Positions 26,268-34,476 of a DNA stretch of 37,258 nucleotides are shown piece by piece. The notes beneath the pieces were generated by a model that worked only from the letters and a program-made list of their open reading frames with translations, made no database searches and was not told where the DNA came from. The stretch is from Dehalococcoidia bacterium (lineage in GTDB: Bacteria; Chloroflexota; Dehalococcoidia; Lucifugimonadales; UBA1127), in the NCBI GenBank assembly GCA_029936935.1, contig JAPYRQ010000004.1, positions 1 to 37,258 of the forward strand, in the 5' to 3' direction. Within the stretch, counting starts at the first letter, position 1, and every line of letters starts with the position of its first letter. The translations under genes were made by a program, and so were the position numbers.

Positions 26268-27236
26268 TTAGTGGCTGGAATTGGTGGGTGCTGGGGGTAA
26301 AACGGCGTTATGGGCAAGGCCCACCAGGTCAGTGGTTGAGGCGACGTTGCTGCGAGTCACATGTCGCTCCAATCCTGACAGGATTTCCTGGGGTGTACGA
26401 GGGCTGGAAAAGTTGGCTGTCCCTATCTGAATCGCCCGCGCTCCGGCATATATGTAGTCGAGGGCGTCGTTGGTCGTTTCAATGCCGCCGACCCCGATTA
26501 TGGGTACCTCCACCGCACGGTATGTCTTGTAGACCATCGCCAGAGAGATCGGCTTGAGAGCAGGGCCTGAGATGCCTCCAGTGACGGTTCCCAGCACAGG
26601 GCGAGCCTCGTCATGGTCCAGTGCCATCCCTATAAGCGTGTTGGTCAGCGTGAGGGCGTGGGTGCCCGCTTCCACGGCCGCTTTGGCGATAACGGTGATG
26701 TCCGTGACGTTGGGCGATAATTTCGTGATGACAGGCAGGCGAGTGGAAGTCACCACCGCTCGCACTGCTTCTCCAGTGAAGTCGGGGCTCTGAGCGAAAT
26801 CCAGTCCGCCTTCCACGTTGGGGCAGCTGACGTTGATCTCGATGGCTGCGATGCCTGGCGTGCCTTCGACGGCCGCTGCCAGTTGCCGAAACTCATCGAC
26901 ACGCTCTCCGGCGATGCTAAGGATGACCGGAACCTCCCAGTCCACCCATAGCGGTGCCTGTTCCCGCAGGACAATCTCTATGCCGGGGTTCTGGAGGCCG
27001 ATGGAGTTCATGGTCCAGGCTTTGGCGTGGGCTATGCGAGGTGTGGCGTTGCCGAGACGTGGTAGAACGGTGGTGGTCTTGGCAACTACTGCACCGAGTC
27101 TCTGGAAATCGACGCCTGCCGCCATGTGGCTGCCATACCCGTCTTGGCCGAAGGTTCCGCAGGAAATCATCACCGGGTTCCGTAGCAGCAGCCCGGTCTC
27201 ATGGCCTGGAGCAATGTTCACGGACAGGTCTGGCAT
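26268..27236 (-). CDS. pyrD: Dihydroorotate dehydrogenase (class 1B-like)
   Basis: PyrD oxidises dihydroorotate to orotate in pyrimidine synthesis. Motifs are FGQDGYGSHMA, INVSCPNVEGG with the active-site Cys, VITKLSPNVTDI, LTNTLIGMA, GGISGPALKPISL and PIIGVGGIETTNDALDYIYAGA for FMN phosphate binding. The Cys catalytic base marks class 1. A start at ATG 27236 (or the adjacent ATG 27239) is preferred because GGAGAGG is directly upstream. The frame extends to 27323, but that extension has no family support. The class 1B partner PyrK is not in the window. 323 residues. Confidence 0.92.
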   Translation of the reverse strand: MPDLSVNIAPGHETGLLLRNPVMISCGTFGQDGYGSHMAAGVDFQRLGAVVAKTTTVLPRLGNATPRIAHAKAWTMNSIGLQNPGIEIVLREQAPLWVDWEVPVILSIAGERVDEFRQLAAAVEGTPGIAAIEINVSCPNVEGGLDFAQSPDFTGEAVRAVVTSTRLPVITKLSPNVTDITVIAKAAVEAGTHALTLTNTLIGMALDHDEARPVLGTVTGGISGPALKPISLAMVYKTYRAVEVPIIGVGGIETTNDALDYIYAGARAIQIGTANFSSPRTPQEILSGLERHVTRSNVASTTDLVGLAHNAVLPPAPTNSSH

Positions 27237-27303
27237 CATCACCTCTCCATGGATTCTTCCACAACTAGTAACACGATGCAAGGCTTGAAACGCATTATTC
27301 ACG

Positions 27304-27332
27304 TTGACGAGCAATCGTCTCACAGCTATGAT
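27304..27332 (+). promoter_or_regulatory. Promoter predicted to give a leaderless mRNA
   Basis: TTGACG (27304-27309) and TATGAT (27327-27332), both 5 of 6 to consensus, are exactly 17 bases apart. Only six bases separate the -10 from the ATG at 27339, so transcription should begin at the start codon. No Shine-Dalgarno is present. Confidence 0.7.
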
Positions 27333-27338
27333 TTAGCT

Positions 27339-27782
27339 ATGATTACCAAAGGGGTAGCATCGCTACTGGCTTCCCCACGCCGTGTTCGGCAGGGTATTAC
27401 CTACGTCCTCCTCATTGCAGTCGTCGGTGCTGTCATTCTACCGATCCTGGCTCCGGCAATCGACCACCACGTGATTGAGAAGCTGCCGGGCCACGGGCAC
27501 ATCTACCCCGGCGGTATTCCCGTGGATCATGGTCACGCCCATGAAGCTGCACATGCTCACGGCGAAGAAGCCTCCTTGGCCGATGGAAGTGGCATCGTCT
27601 TCCTCCCACCGGCAGACGATACTACCGGAGTCAGTGGTTTTAACGTCATTTCAGCGGTGTTGGCGCTCTCGCTAGTATTGGTCATCCCTTCGTTGCCCGC
27701 GCGCCAAAGATTAATCCTGAATACGTTACTCAGTAGCTTTAGCCCTCACGTGGAGACACCACCACCCCAAGTCGCTCTCTAA
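27339..27782 (+). CDS. His-rich small membrane protein, first gene of an unassigned metal-type cluster
   Basis: A 147-residue protein I do not recognise. A basic N-terminus (RRVRQG) precedes a helix at about 18-38. A hydrophilic loop of about 60 residues follows, with HHVIEKLPGHGHIYPGG and DHGHAHEAAHAHGEE (about 10 His), then a second helix near 104-120 and a basic end. His clusters of this kind bind Cu, Zn, Co or Ni. The start is ATG 27339 because the promoter ends six bases before it; the longer frame from 27201 overlaps the promoter. It is probably followed by the next three genes in one operon (gaps of 59, 25 and 24 bases). Topology suggests the His loop is outside. Confidence 0.7.
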   Translation: MITKGVASLLASPRRVRQGITYVLLIAVVGAVILPILAPAIDHHVIEKLPGHGHIYPGGIPVDHGHAHEAAHAHGEEASLADGSGIVFLPPADDTTGVSGFNVISAVLALSLVLVIPSLPARQRLILNTLLSSFSPHVETPPPQVAL

Positions 27783-27841
27783 GGAAACATCTCGCAACCG
27801 TCCACAGGCGGCATGCGAACCCATAGAGGAAAGCGGTATCT

Positions 27842-28393
27842 GTGATGCAGTTCCACGCCCAGTCCATTTGGCGTCCTAGGACAGTCGGCATTGTCTTGGG
27901 CGCCTTCATCGCCTTGATTCTAGCATCGCCCCTGCATGCCAACGGAACACACTTAGGCAGCCAGGAGGTCTATTCCGACGATGTTGGACCGTACACGCTA
28001 TCGGTCACAACTACGCCGGTGGTCAGCCTCATGCACTTCAGCATCTACCTATCGCTGAAGGACACGGACTTCCCGGTGCTGGGCGCTGAACTGACGGTGT
28101 GGGCTGAACTTGGCGGCAACCAGCCAATCGCTCTCGGCCCTCTGGCGGCACCACGTGTGGATACCGGCCCTAACTGGTTCGCAGCCGATTTTCCTGTCGA
28201 TGAACCCGGCGAGTGGACGTTCACGTTGCAGGTGGATGCGCCTCTAGCGGAAGAAACCACGACGTTCACGGTATTCGTACGCGATTCAGACGGCATCAGC
28301 ATCACGCTGGTGGCAATTGTCGCTACGGTCATTGGCGTTATCGGTCTGTGGGTCGGGCGTAGGTTGAAGATGAAGAAGCGGAAATCAAAATAA
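27842..28393 (+). CDS. Membrane-anchored FixH/YtkA-like beta-domain protein
   Basis: The 183-residue protein has a signal peptide (about 1-33, ending ASPLHANG). An extracytoplasmic beta domain follows, with YTLSVTTTPVVSLMHFSIYLSLKD, a mid AELGG segment, and GEWTFTLQVDAP. A C-terminal helix (about 150-172) and a Lys/Arg tail close it. The beta domain resembles YtkA/FixH-like domains found near copper and oxidase-assembly genes; the match is by pattern and is tentative. The start is GTG 27842 or the adjacent ATG 27845; the Shine-Dalgarno is weak. It would sit outside with a single C-terminal anchor, next to the cupredoxin-like lipoprotein. Confidence 0.65.
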   Translation: MMQFHAQSIWRPRTVGIVLGAFIALILASPLHANGTHLGSQEVYSDDVGPYTLSVTTTPVVSLMHFSIYLSLKDTDFPVLGAELTVWAELGGNQPIALGPLAAPRVDTGPNWFAADFPVDEPGEWTFTLQVDAPLAEETTTFTVFVRDSDGISITLVAIVATVIGVIGLWVGRRLKMKKRKSK

Positions 28394-28418
28394 ACATCAT
28401 TCAATAATGGAGAGCACA

Positions 28419-29180
28419 ATGAAAAACAAGAATATTCAATTGTTGTTTCTGGGATTAGCTTTGAGTCTTGTGATGCTACTGGCTGCATGTGGCAGCAGTG
28501 AGCCGGAAGACAGGATATTCAACCTTGAGATTCACGATGGTGCGCTTGTACAGGGTCAATCACCGTTAGAGGTAAAACAGGATGATGAAGTCACCATCGT
28601 CGTGGTATCCGATGAACACGTTTCTTTCCATTTGCACGGCTATGACATTGAGCAGGAGGCCGAACCAGGTGCTCCGACTACTCTCGTATTCACCGCTAAC
28701 GCTACTGGTAGTTTTCCGTTCACCATCCACGTAGGTGGCGGAGATGGTGAAGACGACCATGGACATGACGCCACAGCCCCCGGATGTGAAGTTTCTCTAC
28801 CCGCAGGTCTTCCAGCCCCGAAGATCGTCCTGACTGCAACCGAAGGCCACGATGCCGGGGAGATTGAAGCAACGGTGGAACTAACAAATTTCATATTGAA
28901 CCCGGAACCCATGGTCAACGAGGGCGTCGCCACCGGCCACTGGCACCTGTTCATCGATGGCGAGATTGTGGGCATGTATGCGGAGGCTGAGGCAACGGTG
29001 ATGGTGAAAGAACCCGGGGACCATACCTTCATGGCAACGCTGTCAGATGCTGAGCACTGTGAGTATGGAATTAGCGCGATAACCACGGTCCACGTTGAAG
29101 AGGGCGAACATTCCGATGAAGACGACCACGACGCCGAGGAATCCGAAATCGAGCTTGGTAGATTAAATGTCCTTCCATAG
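28419..29180 (+). CDS. Cupredoxin-like lipoprotein with His/Asp-rich segments
   Basis: The 253-residue protein starts at ATG 28419 (GGAG upstream); the frame from 28407 adds four residues. The lipobox LLAAC gives C24. The first domain (about 30-110) has a cupredoxin-like pattern, VKQDDEVTIVVVSDEHVSFHLHGYD...FPFTIHVGG, with several His but without the full C-x-H-x-M blue-copper loop. GDGEDDHGHD joins it to a second beta domain with C in APGCEVSLP, HWHLFIDGE and HTFMATLSDAEHCEYG. The tail is His/Glu/Asp-rich (EGEHSDEDDHDAEE). Probably a surface metal-binding or chaperone protein; copper is a guess from the fold. Confidence 0.68.
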   Translation: MKNKNIQLLFLGLALSLVMLLAACGSSEPEDRIFNLEIHDGALVQGQSPLEVKQDDEVTIVVVSDEHVSFHLHGYDIEQEAEPGAPTTLVFTANATGSFPFTIHVGGGDGEDDHGHDATAPGCEVSLPAGLPAPKIVLTATEGHDAGEIEATVELTNFILNPEPMVNEGVATGHWHLFIDGEIVGMYAEAEATVMVKEPGDHTFMATLSDAEHCEYGISAITTVHVEEGEHSDEDDHDAEESEIELGRLNVLP

Positions 29181-29204
29181 CTTCAGCAACAAGGAGCTAA
29201 TCTC

Positions 29205-30737
29205 ATGAGCATGTCCAGACTGTTTCTTGTTGTGACAGCGGCGGGGTTGGCCCTTGTTGTCAGCCCTGTCTACGCCCATGGATTCGGCACCCGCTACGAC
29301 TTGCCGGTGCCGTTATGGCTGTACATCTCAGGGGCTGGAGCAGCCGTGGCACTCTCCTTTGTCATTGTGGGGCTGTTCGTCCAAGGAGCGTCCGTGGTCC
29401 ACGCCTACCCGCGGCTCAACCTGCTGCGGTGGGGTTTCGGACGCGCTCTGGTGCACCCTGTGGTCGTCACGACAATACGAATTTTCTCCGTTGGACTCCT
29501 CGTGCTCGTCATCGTCGCGGGAATCGCAGGTACGGAAATCGACACCCTCAACTTCGCCCCCACTATGGTGTGGGTCATCTGGTGGGTGGGCACCGCTTAT
29601 GCATCGGCGCTAATAGGCAACGTCTGGGGTTTGGTCAACCCGTGGAACACCCCATTCAAGTGGGCTGAGAGTTTTTTTAGCAAGATTAACCCTGATGGTG
29701 ACTTCGGTCTTGACCAGGAATACCCCTCAAACTGGGGGGTATGGCCAGGCGTCATCCTGTTCTTTACGTTCGCATGGGTGGAAATCGTCTACGGGCAGTC
29801 TTCTGTACCTGGTCGCATCGCACTCATGGCCCTGGCCTACACAGCCATCACGTGGTCAGGGATGTTCATATACGGTCGTGAGACCTGGCTACGTCACGGA
29901 GAGGCATTCTCGCTGGCCTTCGGGTTTCTAGCGCGGTTCTCTCCCACGGAGATACGGGTGACCGACACCACGGTGTGCGAGCACTGCCTGGTGGACTGCA
30001 TGGACCTGGACGGCAACTGCATCGATTGCGCCGAGTGTTTCTCAGCGGCCGAACCGGAGTACAGGGAGTTCAACATCAGCCCCTTTGCAGTAGGACTGCT
30101 CCGCAATGACAGGACGCCAACGTCCATGATGGTTTTTGTGGTGCTGCTGCTCTCCACGGTCACCTTTGACGGCTTCACCGCTACGCCTCTGTGGGCGGAC
30201 ATCTTCAACTTCCTCATCGATGCCATCCCCAATATCTCTGTAGTGGGAACCATTGGCCTGCTGGCGTTCCCAATCATCTTCATCGTTGTCTATCTCATTT
30301 TCGCGAAAATGATGTCATCGGCGGGTGGAGGCAAGGTCTCCTACGACGTTATTGGAAGGGCCTTTGTCTTCTCGCTCATTCCCATCGCGCTGGCATACCA
30401 CCTGGCCCACTTCTTCGCATTCCTCCTCATCCAGGGCCAACTCATCATCCCACTCATCTCAGACCCTCTTGGTAGGGGGTGGGACGTGTTCGGGACCGCT
30501 GGCTACACCGTGGACATCGCCATTGTGAATGCACGGACAGCCTGGTTCGTATCGGTGGCTGCCATCGTCATCGGGCACATCGTTGCAGTCTACCTGGCTC
30601 ATGTCATCGCGTTGCGTACCATCGCCGAGCGACATTTGGCGATACGCAGCCAGTACCCAATGATGGTTCTGATGGTGGGCTACACAATGGTCAGCCTCTG
30701 GATTCTGGCCCAACCCATCGTAGAGGCTGGTGGGTAG
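29205..30737 (+). CDS. Polytopic membrane protein with a six-cysteine loop, last gene of the unassigned cluster
   Basis: The 510-residue protein I cannot name. It begins with a signal-like segment ending VYAHG, then GTRYDLPVPLWLY and about 11-12 hydrophobic helices. Between helices near 225 and 310 lies a loop with C258-x2-C261-x3-C265-x6-C272-x2-C275-x2-C278, which could hold a zinc or iron-sulfur site. Paired histidines and Trp-rich helices (NVWGLVNPWNTPFKW, YHLAHFFAFLL) suggest metal or heme handling. ATG 29205 has AAGGAG upstream. It is the likely membrane partner of the three exported proteins before it. I cannot say whether it is a transporter or an enzyme. Confidence 0.7.
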   Translation: MSMSRLFLVVTAAGLALVVSPVYAHGFGTRYDLPVPLWLYISGAGAAVALSFVIVGLFVQGASVVHAYPRLNLLRWGFGRALVHPVVVTTIRIFSVGLLVLVIVAGIAGTEIDTLNFAPTMVWVIWWVGTAYASALIGNVWGLVNPWNTPFKWAESFFSKINPDGDFGLDQEYPSNWGVWPGVILFFTFAWVEIVYGQSSVPGRIALMALAYTAITWSGMFIYGRETWLRHGEAFSLAFGFLARFSPTEIRVTDTTVCEHCLVDCMDLDGNCIDCAECFSAAEPEYREFNISPFAVGLLRNDRTPTSMMVFVVLLLSTVTFDGFTATPLWADIFNFLIDAIPNISVVGTIGLLAFPIIFIVVYLIFAKMMSSAGGGKVSYDVIGRAFVFSLIPIALAYHLAHFFAFLLIQGQLIIPLISDPLGRGWDVFGTAGYTVDIAIVNARTAWFVSVAAIVIGHIVAVYLAHVIALRTIAERHLAIRSQYPMMVLMVGYTMVSLWILAQPIVEAGG

Positions 30738-30764
30738 TCAGTCCGGCAGCATGGTTGGTAAATA

Positions 30765-30794
30765 AAAAGAGGCCCGCAAATACGGGCCTCTTTT
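30765..30794. terminator. Bidirectional intrinsic terminator (metal-type cluster / ftsZ)
   Basis: A perfect 12-bp stem (30765-30776 with 30783-30794) with a six-base loop has an A-run on the left and TTTT on the right, between convergent genes. Confidence 0.92.
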
Positions 30795-30812
30795 CCTTGT
30801 TCTAGTTAAACC

Positions 30813-31925
30813 CTAACGTATCGTAGATCTTCGCAGGAAGGGCGGGAGATCCAGATCGACCTCGTTCTGAGGGAATGAACCCTGGGTACCAAAGGATGAA
30901 TCCAGGTACTCTGAAGATTCGTCGTCTCCATCGGGAATCCCCGTGGCAATCAGTGTCACACGTGTGAGGTCGTCCTTGGCGTCACCGTTGACCATCCCGA
31001 AGAAGATCATGGCGCGATGATCCACCTGGGCAGCGATGTATTCGCCAGCTTCGTTGACCTCTCCCAATGTCATGGAGGGGCCACCGGTCACGTTGAACAG
31101 CACACCTTTAGCTCCTTCAAGGGAGACATCCAGCAGCGGGTTGTTCACGGCTTGCTTGGCAGCTTCCAGCGGGCCACCCTTACCCCGGGCTTCACCAATG
31201 GCCATCATTGCTTTGCCGGGAACCTTCATGATGGTCTTCACATCGGCAAGGTCCACGTTGATCTCGCCGGGGAGGTTGACCAGCTCCGCAACAGACAGAA
31301 CGCCGAGCATTACGGCATCGTCAGCTAGGCAGAGTGCTTCTTCCATGGAGGTGTCACCCTTGAAGAGGCTCAACAACCGCTCATTGTGGATGACGATCAG
31401 GTTGTCTACATGATTTTTGAGCTCGGCGATGCCCGAATGGGCAGTCTCCAAGCGACGTGCGCCTTCAAAGGTGAATGGTGTAGTGGCCACTGCTACGACC
31501 AGCGCGCCTGCCTGCTTTGCCATATCTGCGACGATGGGTGCGGCTCCAGTGCCGGTTCCGCCGCCCATGCCGATGGCAAGGAAAACAAGGTCTGCACCGT
31601 TGATAATCTGTTTCAAAGCCTGCTTGGATTGTCCCGCGGCTCTGGCGCCCATCTCGGGGTCACCGCCGGCACCGAGGCCTCGTGTAAGACTATCGCCGAT
31701 ATGGACAACATTCGCGCCCTCAGCCTGACCAAGTGCTTTCAAGTCAGTGTTGACGCAGGCATAACTCACACCAGGAACCTGACGTGCTCGCATCATGCGC
31801 ATGATGGCATTAGAGCCACCACCACCTACGCCAATAGCACAAATGCGCGCAGGTCCTTCTTGGGAGAGGGGCATGTTCAGCAGGGGAATAGCCTGAGTCG
31901 TAGAGCGCGAGCGCTTCGTAGCCAT
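30813..31925 (-). CDS. ftsZ: Cell division GTPase FtsZ
   Basis: FtsZ polymerises at midcell to guide division. Start chosen is ATG 31925, with GGAGGA nine bases upstream; the frame from 31976 starts five bases after the predicted transcript start. The 370-residue protein has ICAIGVGGGGSNA (28-40), the GTP loop GGGTGTGA (121-128), VATTPFTFEG and NVDLADVKTIM (synergy loop). A conserved C-terminal peptide DLDLPPFLRR follows, for binding membrane anchors. No ftsA or mur genes adjoin it, so its anchor is encoded elsewhere or is a different protein. Confidence 0.97.
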   Translation of the reverse strand: MATKRSRSTTQAIPLLNMPLSQEGPARICAIGVGGGGSNAIMRMMRARQVPGVSYACVNTDLKALGQAEGANVVHIGDSLTRGLGAGGDPEMGARAAGQSKQALKQIINGADLVFLAIGMGGGTGTGAAPIVADMAKQAGALVVAVATTPFTFEGARRLETAHSGIAELKNHVDNLIVIHNERLLSLFKGDTSMEEALCLADDAVMLGVLSVAELVNLPGEINVDLADVKTIMKVPGKAMMAIGEARGKGGPLEAAKQAVNNPLLDVSLEGAKGVLFNVTGGPSMTLGEVNEAGEYIAAQVDHRAMIFFGMVNGDAKDDLTRVTLIATGIPDGDDESSEYLDSSFGTQGSFPQNEVDLDLPPFLRRSTIR

Positions 31926-31987
31926 ATCTACCAGTCCTCCAGCAGGGTTCTGATTCTCAGTGAGACCAGAACGCATTCAATTGGGAA

Positions 31988-32016
31988 ACTCTACCTACAT
32001 TGACCAACTATGTCAA
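31988..32016 (-). promoter_or_regulatory. Promoter of ftsZ
   Basis: On the minus strand consensus TTGACA (32016-32011) and TAGAGT (31993-31988) are 17 bases apart. Predicted start near 31981, 56 bases before the chosen ATG. Confidence 0.7.
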
Positions 32017-32082
32017 GGTGTAATGTTCGCAATTATGTCATCGCGCAACGCTTTTCGCATTGTAATGTAAGCGTCCGGGCAC

Positions 32083-32754
32083 CTATTCCCTAGAACGGTC
32101 GATGTGGCCTATCAGTTCCTCGAAGGGCATGTGGGTCATCGACTCCAACACCATATCCGCGTCGCCTACGCCCATCAGCCTGGTCAGCGCGTTGGGCACC
32201 GCCACGGTGAAGATGCTTGCCCTGGTTGCCGATAGGATGCCGTTGGGCGAGTCCTCCAAGGCAATGGCCTCGTCAGCAGTTATGTCCAAGGCCTTCAACG
32301 CTGCTATGTACACGCCGGGTTGGGGTTTGCGTTGCATCACGTCCGAGTCGTTCCAACACCTGACGATGTCGAAGTAGTGCATGAGGCCTAGTCGTTCAAG
32401 GTGGGTTGTGACCCAGTCTCGCGATGAGTTTGACGCGACGGCCAGCTTGCGATCCATGCGTTTCGCTTCTGTAATGTACGCCTCAACGCCCGGGAGGATG
32501 GCTTCGGCTTCTATGAGCACGTCCTCGCGGGGTTTGCGCACATTGCGTATCGCAGCAGCATCGAGGGATTTGCCTAGAATGCCTTCCAAGTGGGCCACGG
32601 GGTCGAAGCTGTCCTCCGTGCCCACGTTGGCCGCCCACTCCTCCAAGGCCAACTCACAGTCGTACTTTTTGTAGACCTCTTGCCAACTCTGGAAGATAGG
32701 GCTCTCCGTATCAAGGATGAGCCCGTCAAAGTCAAAGATAACCGCTTTAATCAT
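32083..32754 (-). CDS. HAD-superfamily phosphatase / beta-phosphoglucomutase-like hydrolase
   Basis: The 223-residue protein has all four HAD motifs: DFDGLILDTE (8-17) with nucleophile D8 and acid D10, SNSSR near 109 (motif II), KPQPGVY (motif III Lys) and EDSPNG (motif IV). A helical cap at about 15-80 makes it subfamily IA, the beta-phosphoglucomutase or phosphoglycolate phosphatase type. The substrate is not predictable. It follows the inositol-phosphate synthase on the same strand with a terminator between; inositol-phosphate phosphatase activity is possible from position only. Confidence 0.88.
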   Translation of the reverse strand: MIKAVIFDFDGLILDTESPIFQSWQEVYKKYDCELALEEWAANVGTEDSFDPVAHLEGILGKSLDAAAIRNVRKPREDVLIEAEAILPGVEAYITEAKRMDRKLAVASNSSRDWVTTHLERLGLMHYFDIVRCWNDSDVMQRKPQPGVYIAALKALDITADEAIALEDSPNGILSATRASIFTVAVPNALTRLMGVGDADMVLESMTHMPFEELIGHIDRSRE

Positions 32755-32814
32755 CAGTCCTACTTAGTAGTGCTATGTCCGATAGTGACGGGCATCGGAA
32801 CCCCGTCAGGGAAC

Positions 32815-32831
32815 AAAAGCCCCTAAGGGGC
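32815..32831 (-). terminator. Terminator overlapping the stop of the inositol-phosphate synthase gene
   Basis: On the minus strand GCCCC-TTA-GGGGC followed by TTTT; the TAG stop codon is inside the hairpin. Short but G-C rich. Confidence 0.6.
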
Positions 32832-34355
32832 GACAGGTGTGTCTGCGTAGTACTCCATGCCCAGGTGGGTGATCTGTTCAACGCCCATCATCCATCGCAG
32901 GGTGTTCTTGAGCTTGGTCTGCTGAATGAACAGGTCATGCTCCGGGTACACCTGGGACGACGTCTGAGGAGCCTTGAAGTAGAAGGACAACCATTCCTGG
33001 ATGCCGCCCATCTTGGCCCGCTTTGCCAGGTCCATGAACAATGCCAGATCCAGCACCAGAGGAGCCGCGAGGATGGAGTCCGAGCAGAGGAAATTGACCT
33101 TGATCTGCATACGCCTGCCAAGCCAGCCGAAGATGTCTATGTTGTCCCAACCCTCTTTGTTGTCGCCGCGGGGTGGGTAGTAGTTGATGCGCACCTTGTG
33201 GTAGGCATCTGCGTAGAGGTCGGGGTAGACCTCGGGCTGCAGGATGTACTCCAGCGCGCCCAGCTTTGATTCTTCCTTGGTCTTGAAGTTCTCAGGTTCG
33301 TCCAGCACCTCGCCGTCGCGGTTGCCCAGGATGTTGGTAGAGAACCAGCCATCAAGGCCCAGCATCCTCGCCTTCAGCATGGGAGCAATCACCGTCTTGA
33401 CCAGGGTCTGCCCGGTCTTGAAGTCCTTGCCGCAGATGGGCACGCCGTTGTCGGTCGCCAGTTTTTCGATGGCTGGAGTGTCCACCGTGAGGCTTGGGCT
33501 GCCGTTCACGAAGGGCACGCCTTCCTGGATGGCGGCGTACGCGTACATCATCGATGGGGCGATCCGCTCATCGTTCTCCTGTAGCGCTCCCATGAATCCT
33601 TCGATCTCCTGGTGAATTTCCGAGGGAGTAATGAATTTTTCGGTAGAAGCCGCGTAAATCATGACCAGCCGGTCACACTTGTTCTTCTCTTTGAAATTCC
33701 GGATGTCCTTGCGGATGGCGTTCACCAGGTCGAGCTTGGTAGCAGCGGTCTTCACGTTGGTGCCGTGAATCCGTTTGATGTAATCGTTGTCGAATACGGC
33801 GGGCATCGGCTCGATGGTCTTCAGGAAGTCAGCTATCGGCTCGATGTCGTCGTGGGCGTTCAGCACGCCGCACTTCAATGCAGATTCGTAGGCGTTGTCG
33901 GGAATGGGGTCCCACGCACCGAAGACAATCTGGTCCAGGCCTGCGAGGGGGACAAAGTCACGAATCAGGGGCATGTTCTTATCAGGTCGTTTGCCAACAC
34001 GGATAGTGGCCATCTGGGTTATCGATCCAACGGGTTGGCCTGTGCCTCGACGGACGTGCTCCACGCCGCAGATGAGGGTTGATGCGACTGCGCCCAGACC
34101 CACAAGCAAGATGCCGAGCTTGCCGTCTGCAGGCTCCACCGCCGGAAGCATCGCCACTACGAAGTCTTTGGCATCAAGGGCTATGCCCCTTCCGTGGGCC
34201 AGGGCGATGAGTGTGGCATGCCACTGTGAGGGGATGCGACCGGTCTTGGCCCAGTGCTGAACCGTGCTCTGTCGTTTGCCGAGGAGTTCTGCCAGTGCCG
34301 ACTGGCCGCCAAATCGCTGGATGATCTGTTCTGCAGGGTTACTTTGTGTATTCAT
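32823..34355 (-). CDS. Inositol-3-phosphate synthase with N-terminal helix-turn-helix domain
   Basis: The enzyme part (about 80-510) is a myo-inositol-1-phosphate synthase, converting glucose 6-phosphate with NAD. Motifs are the Rossmann turn GILLVGLGAVAST, GAWDPIPDNAY, NSIT-type substrate segments such as GKDFKTGQT, and NILGNRDGEVLDEPENFKTKEESK. Residues 5-60 are extra: FGGQSALAELLGKRQSTVQHW followed by GRIPSQWHATLI, a Cro-like DNA-binding helix-turn-helix. Start ATG 34355 is chosen since the frame to 34391 runs through the palindromic operator. There is no Shine-Dalgarno; the promoter predicts a leaderless message. 510 residues. Fusion of a DNA-binding domain to this enzyme points to metabolite-linked autoregulation, inferred. 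Confidence 0.88.
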   Translation of the reverse strand: MNTQSNPAEQIIQRFGGQSALAELLGKRQSTVQHWAKTGRIPSQWHATLIALAHGRGIALDAKDFVVAMLPAVEPADGKLGILLVGLGAVASTLICGVEHVRRGTGQPVGSITQMATIRVGKRPDKNMPLIRDFVPLAGLDQIVFGAWDPIPDNAYESALKCGVLNAHDDIEPIADFLKTIEPMPAVFDNDYIKRIHGTNVKTAATKLDLVNAIRKDIRNFKEKNKCDRLVMIYAASTEKFITPSEIHQEIEGFMGALQENDERIAPSMMYAYAAIQEGVPFVNGSPSLTVDTPAIEKLATDNGVPICGKDFKTGQTLVKTVIAPMLKARMLGLDGWFSTNILGNRDGEVLDEPENFKTKEESKLGALEYILQPEVYPDLYADAYHKVRINYYPPRGDNKEGWDNIDIFGWLGRRMQIKVNFLCSDSILAAPLVLDLALFMDLAKRAKMGGIQEWLSFYFKAPQTSSQVYPEHDLFIQQTKLKNTLRWMMGVEQITHLGMEYYADTPVAP

Positions 34356-34360
34356 GAAAA

Positions 34361-34391
34361 GCATACTAACGAAATTTTCGTTAGTATGCAA
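34361..34391 (-). promoter_or_regulatory. Perfect palindromic operator covering a leaderless promoter
   Basis: GCATACTAACGAAA (34361-34374) and its exact reverse complement (34376-34389) meet around one base: a 29-bp palindrome. Inside it, on the minus strand, TTGCAT (34391-34386) and TAGTAT (34368-34363) are 17 bases apart, and TAGTAT ends seven bases before the ATG. The -35 is weak (3 of 6), the -10 fair (4 of 6). Confidence 0.8.
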
Positions 34392-34476
34392 TATCGTTTA
34401 TCTGGTGAATTACGCCAGAACACCGCCAGAGCCCAAGCCCGACGGCATTCCACACATTACAATCTGCAGGTCGAGC

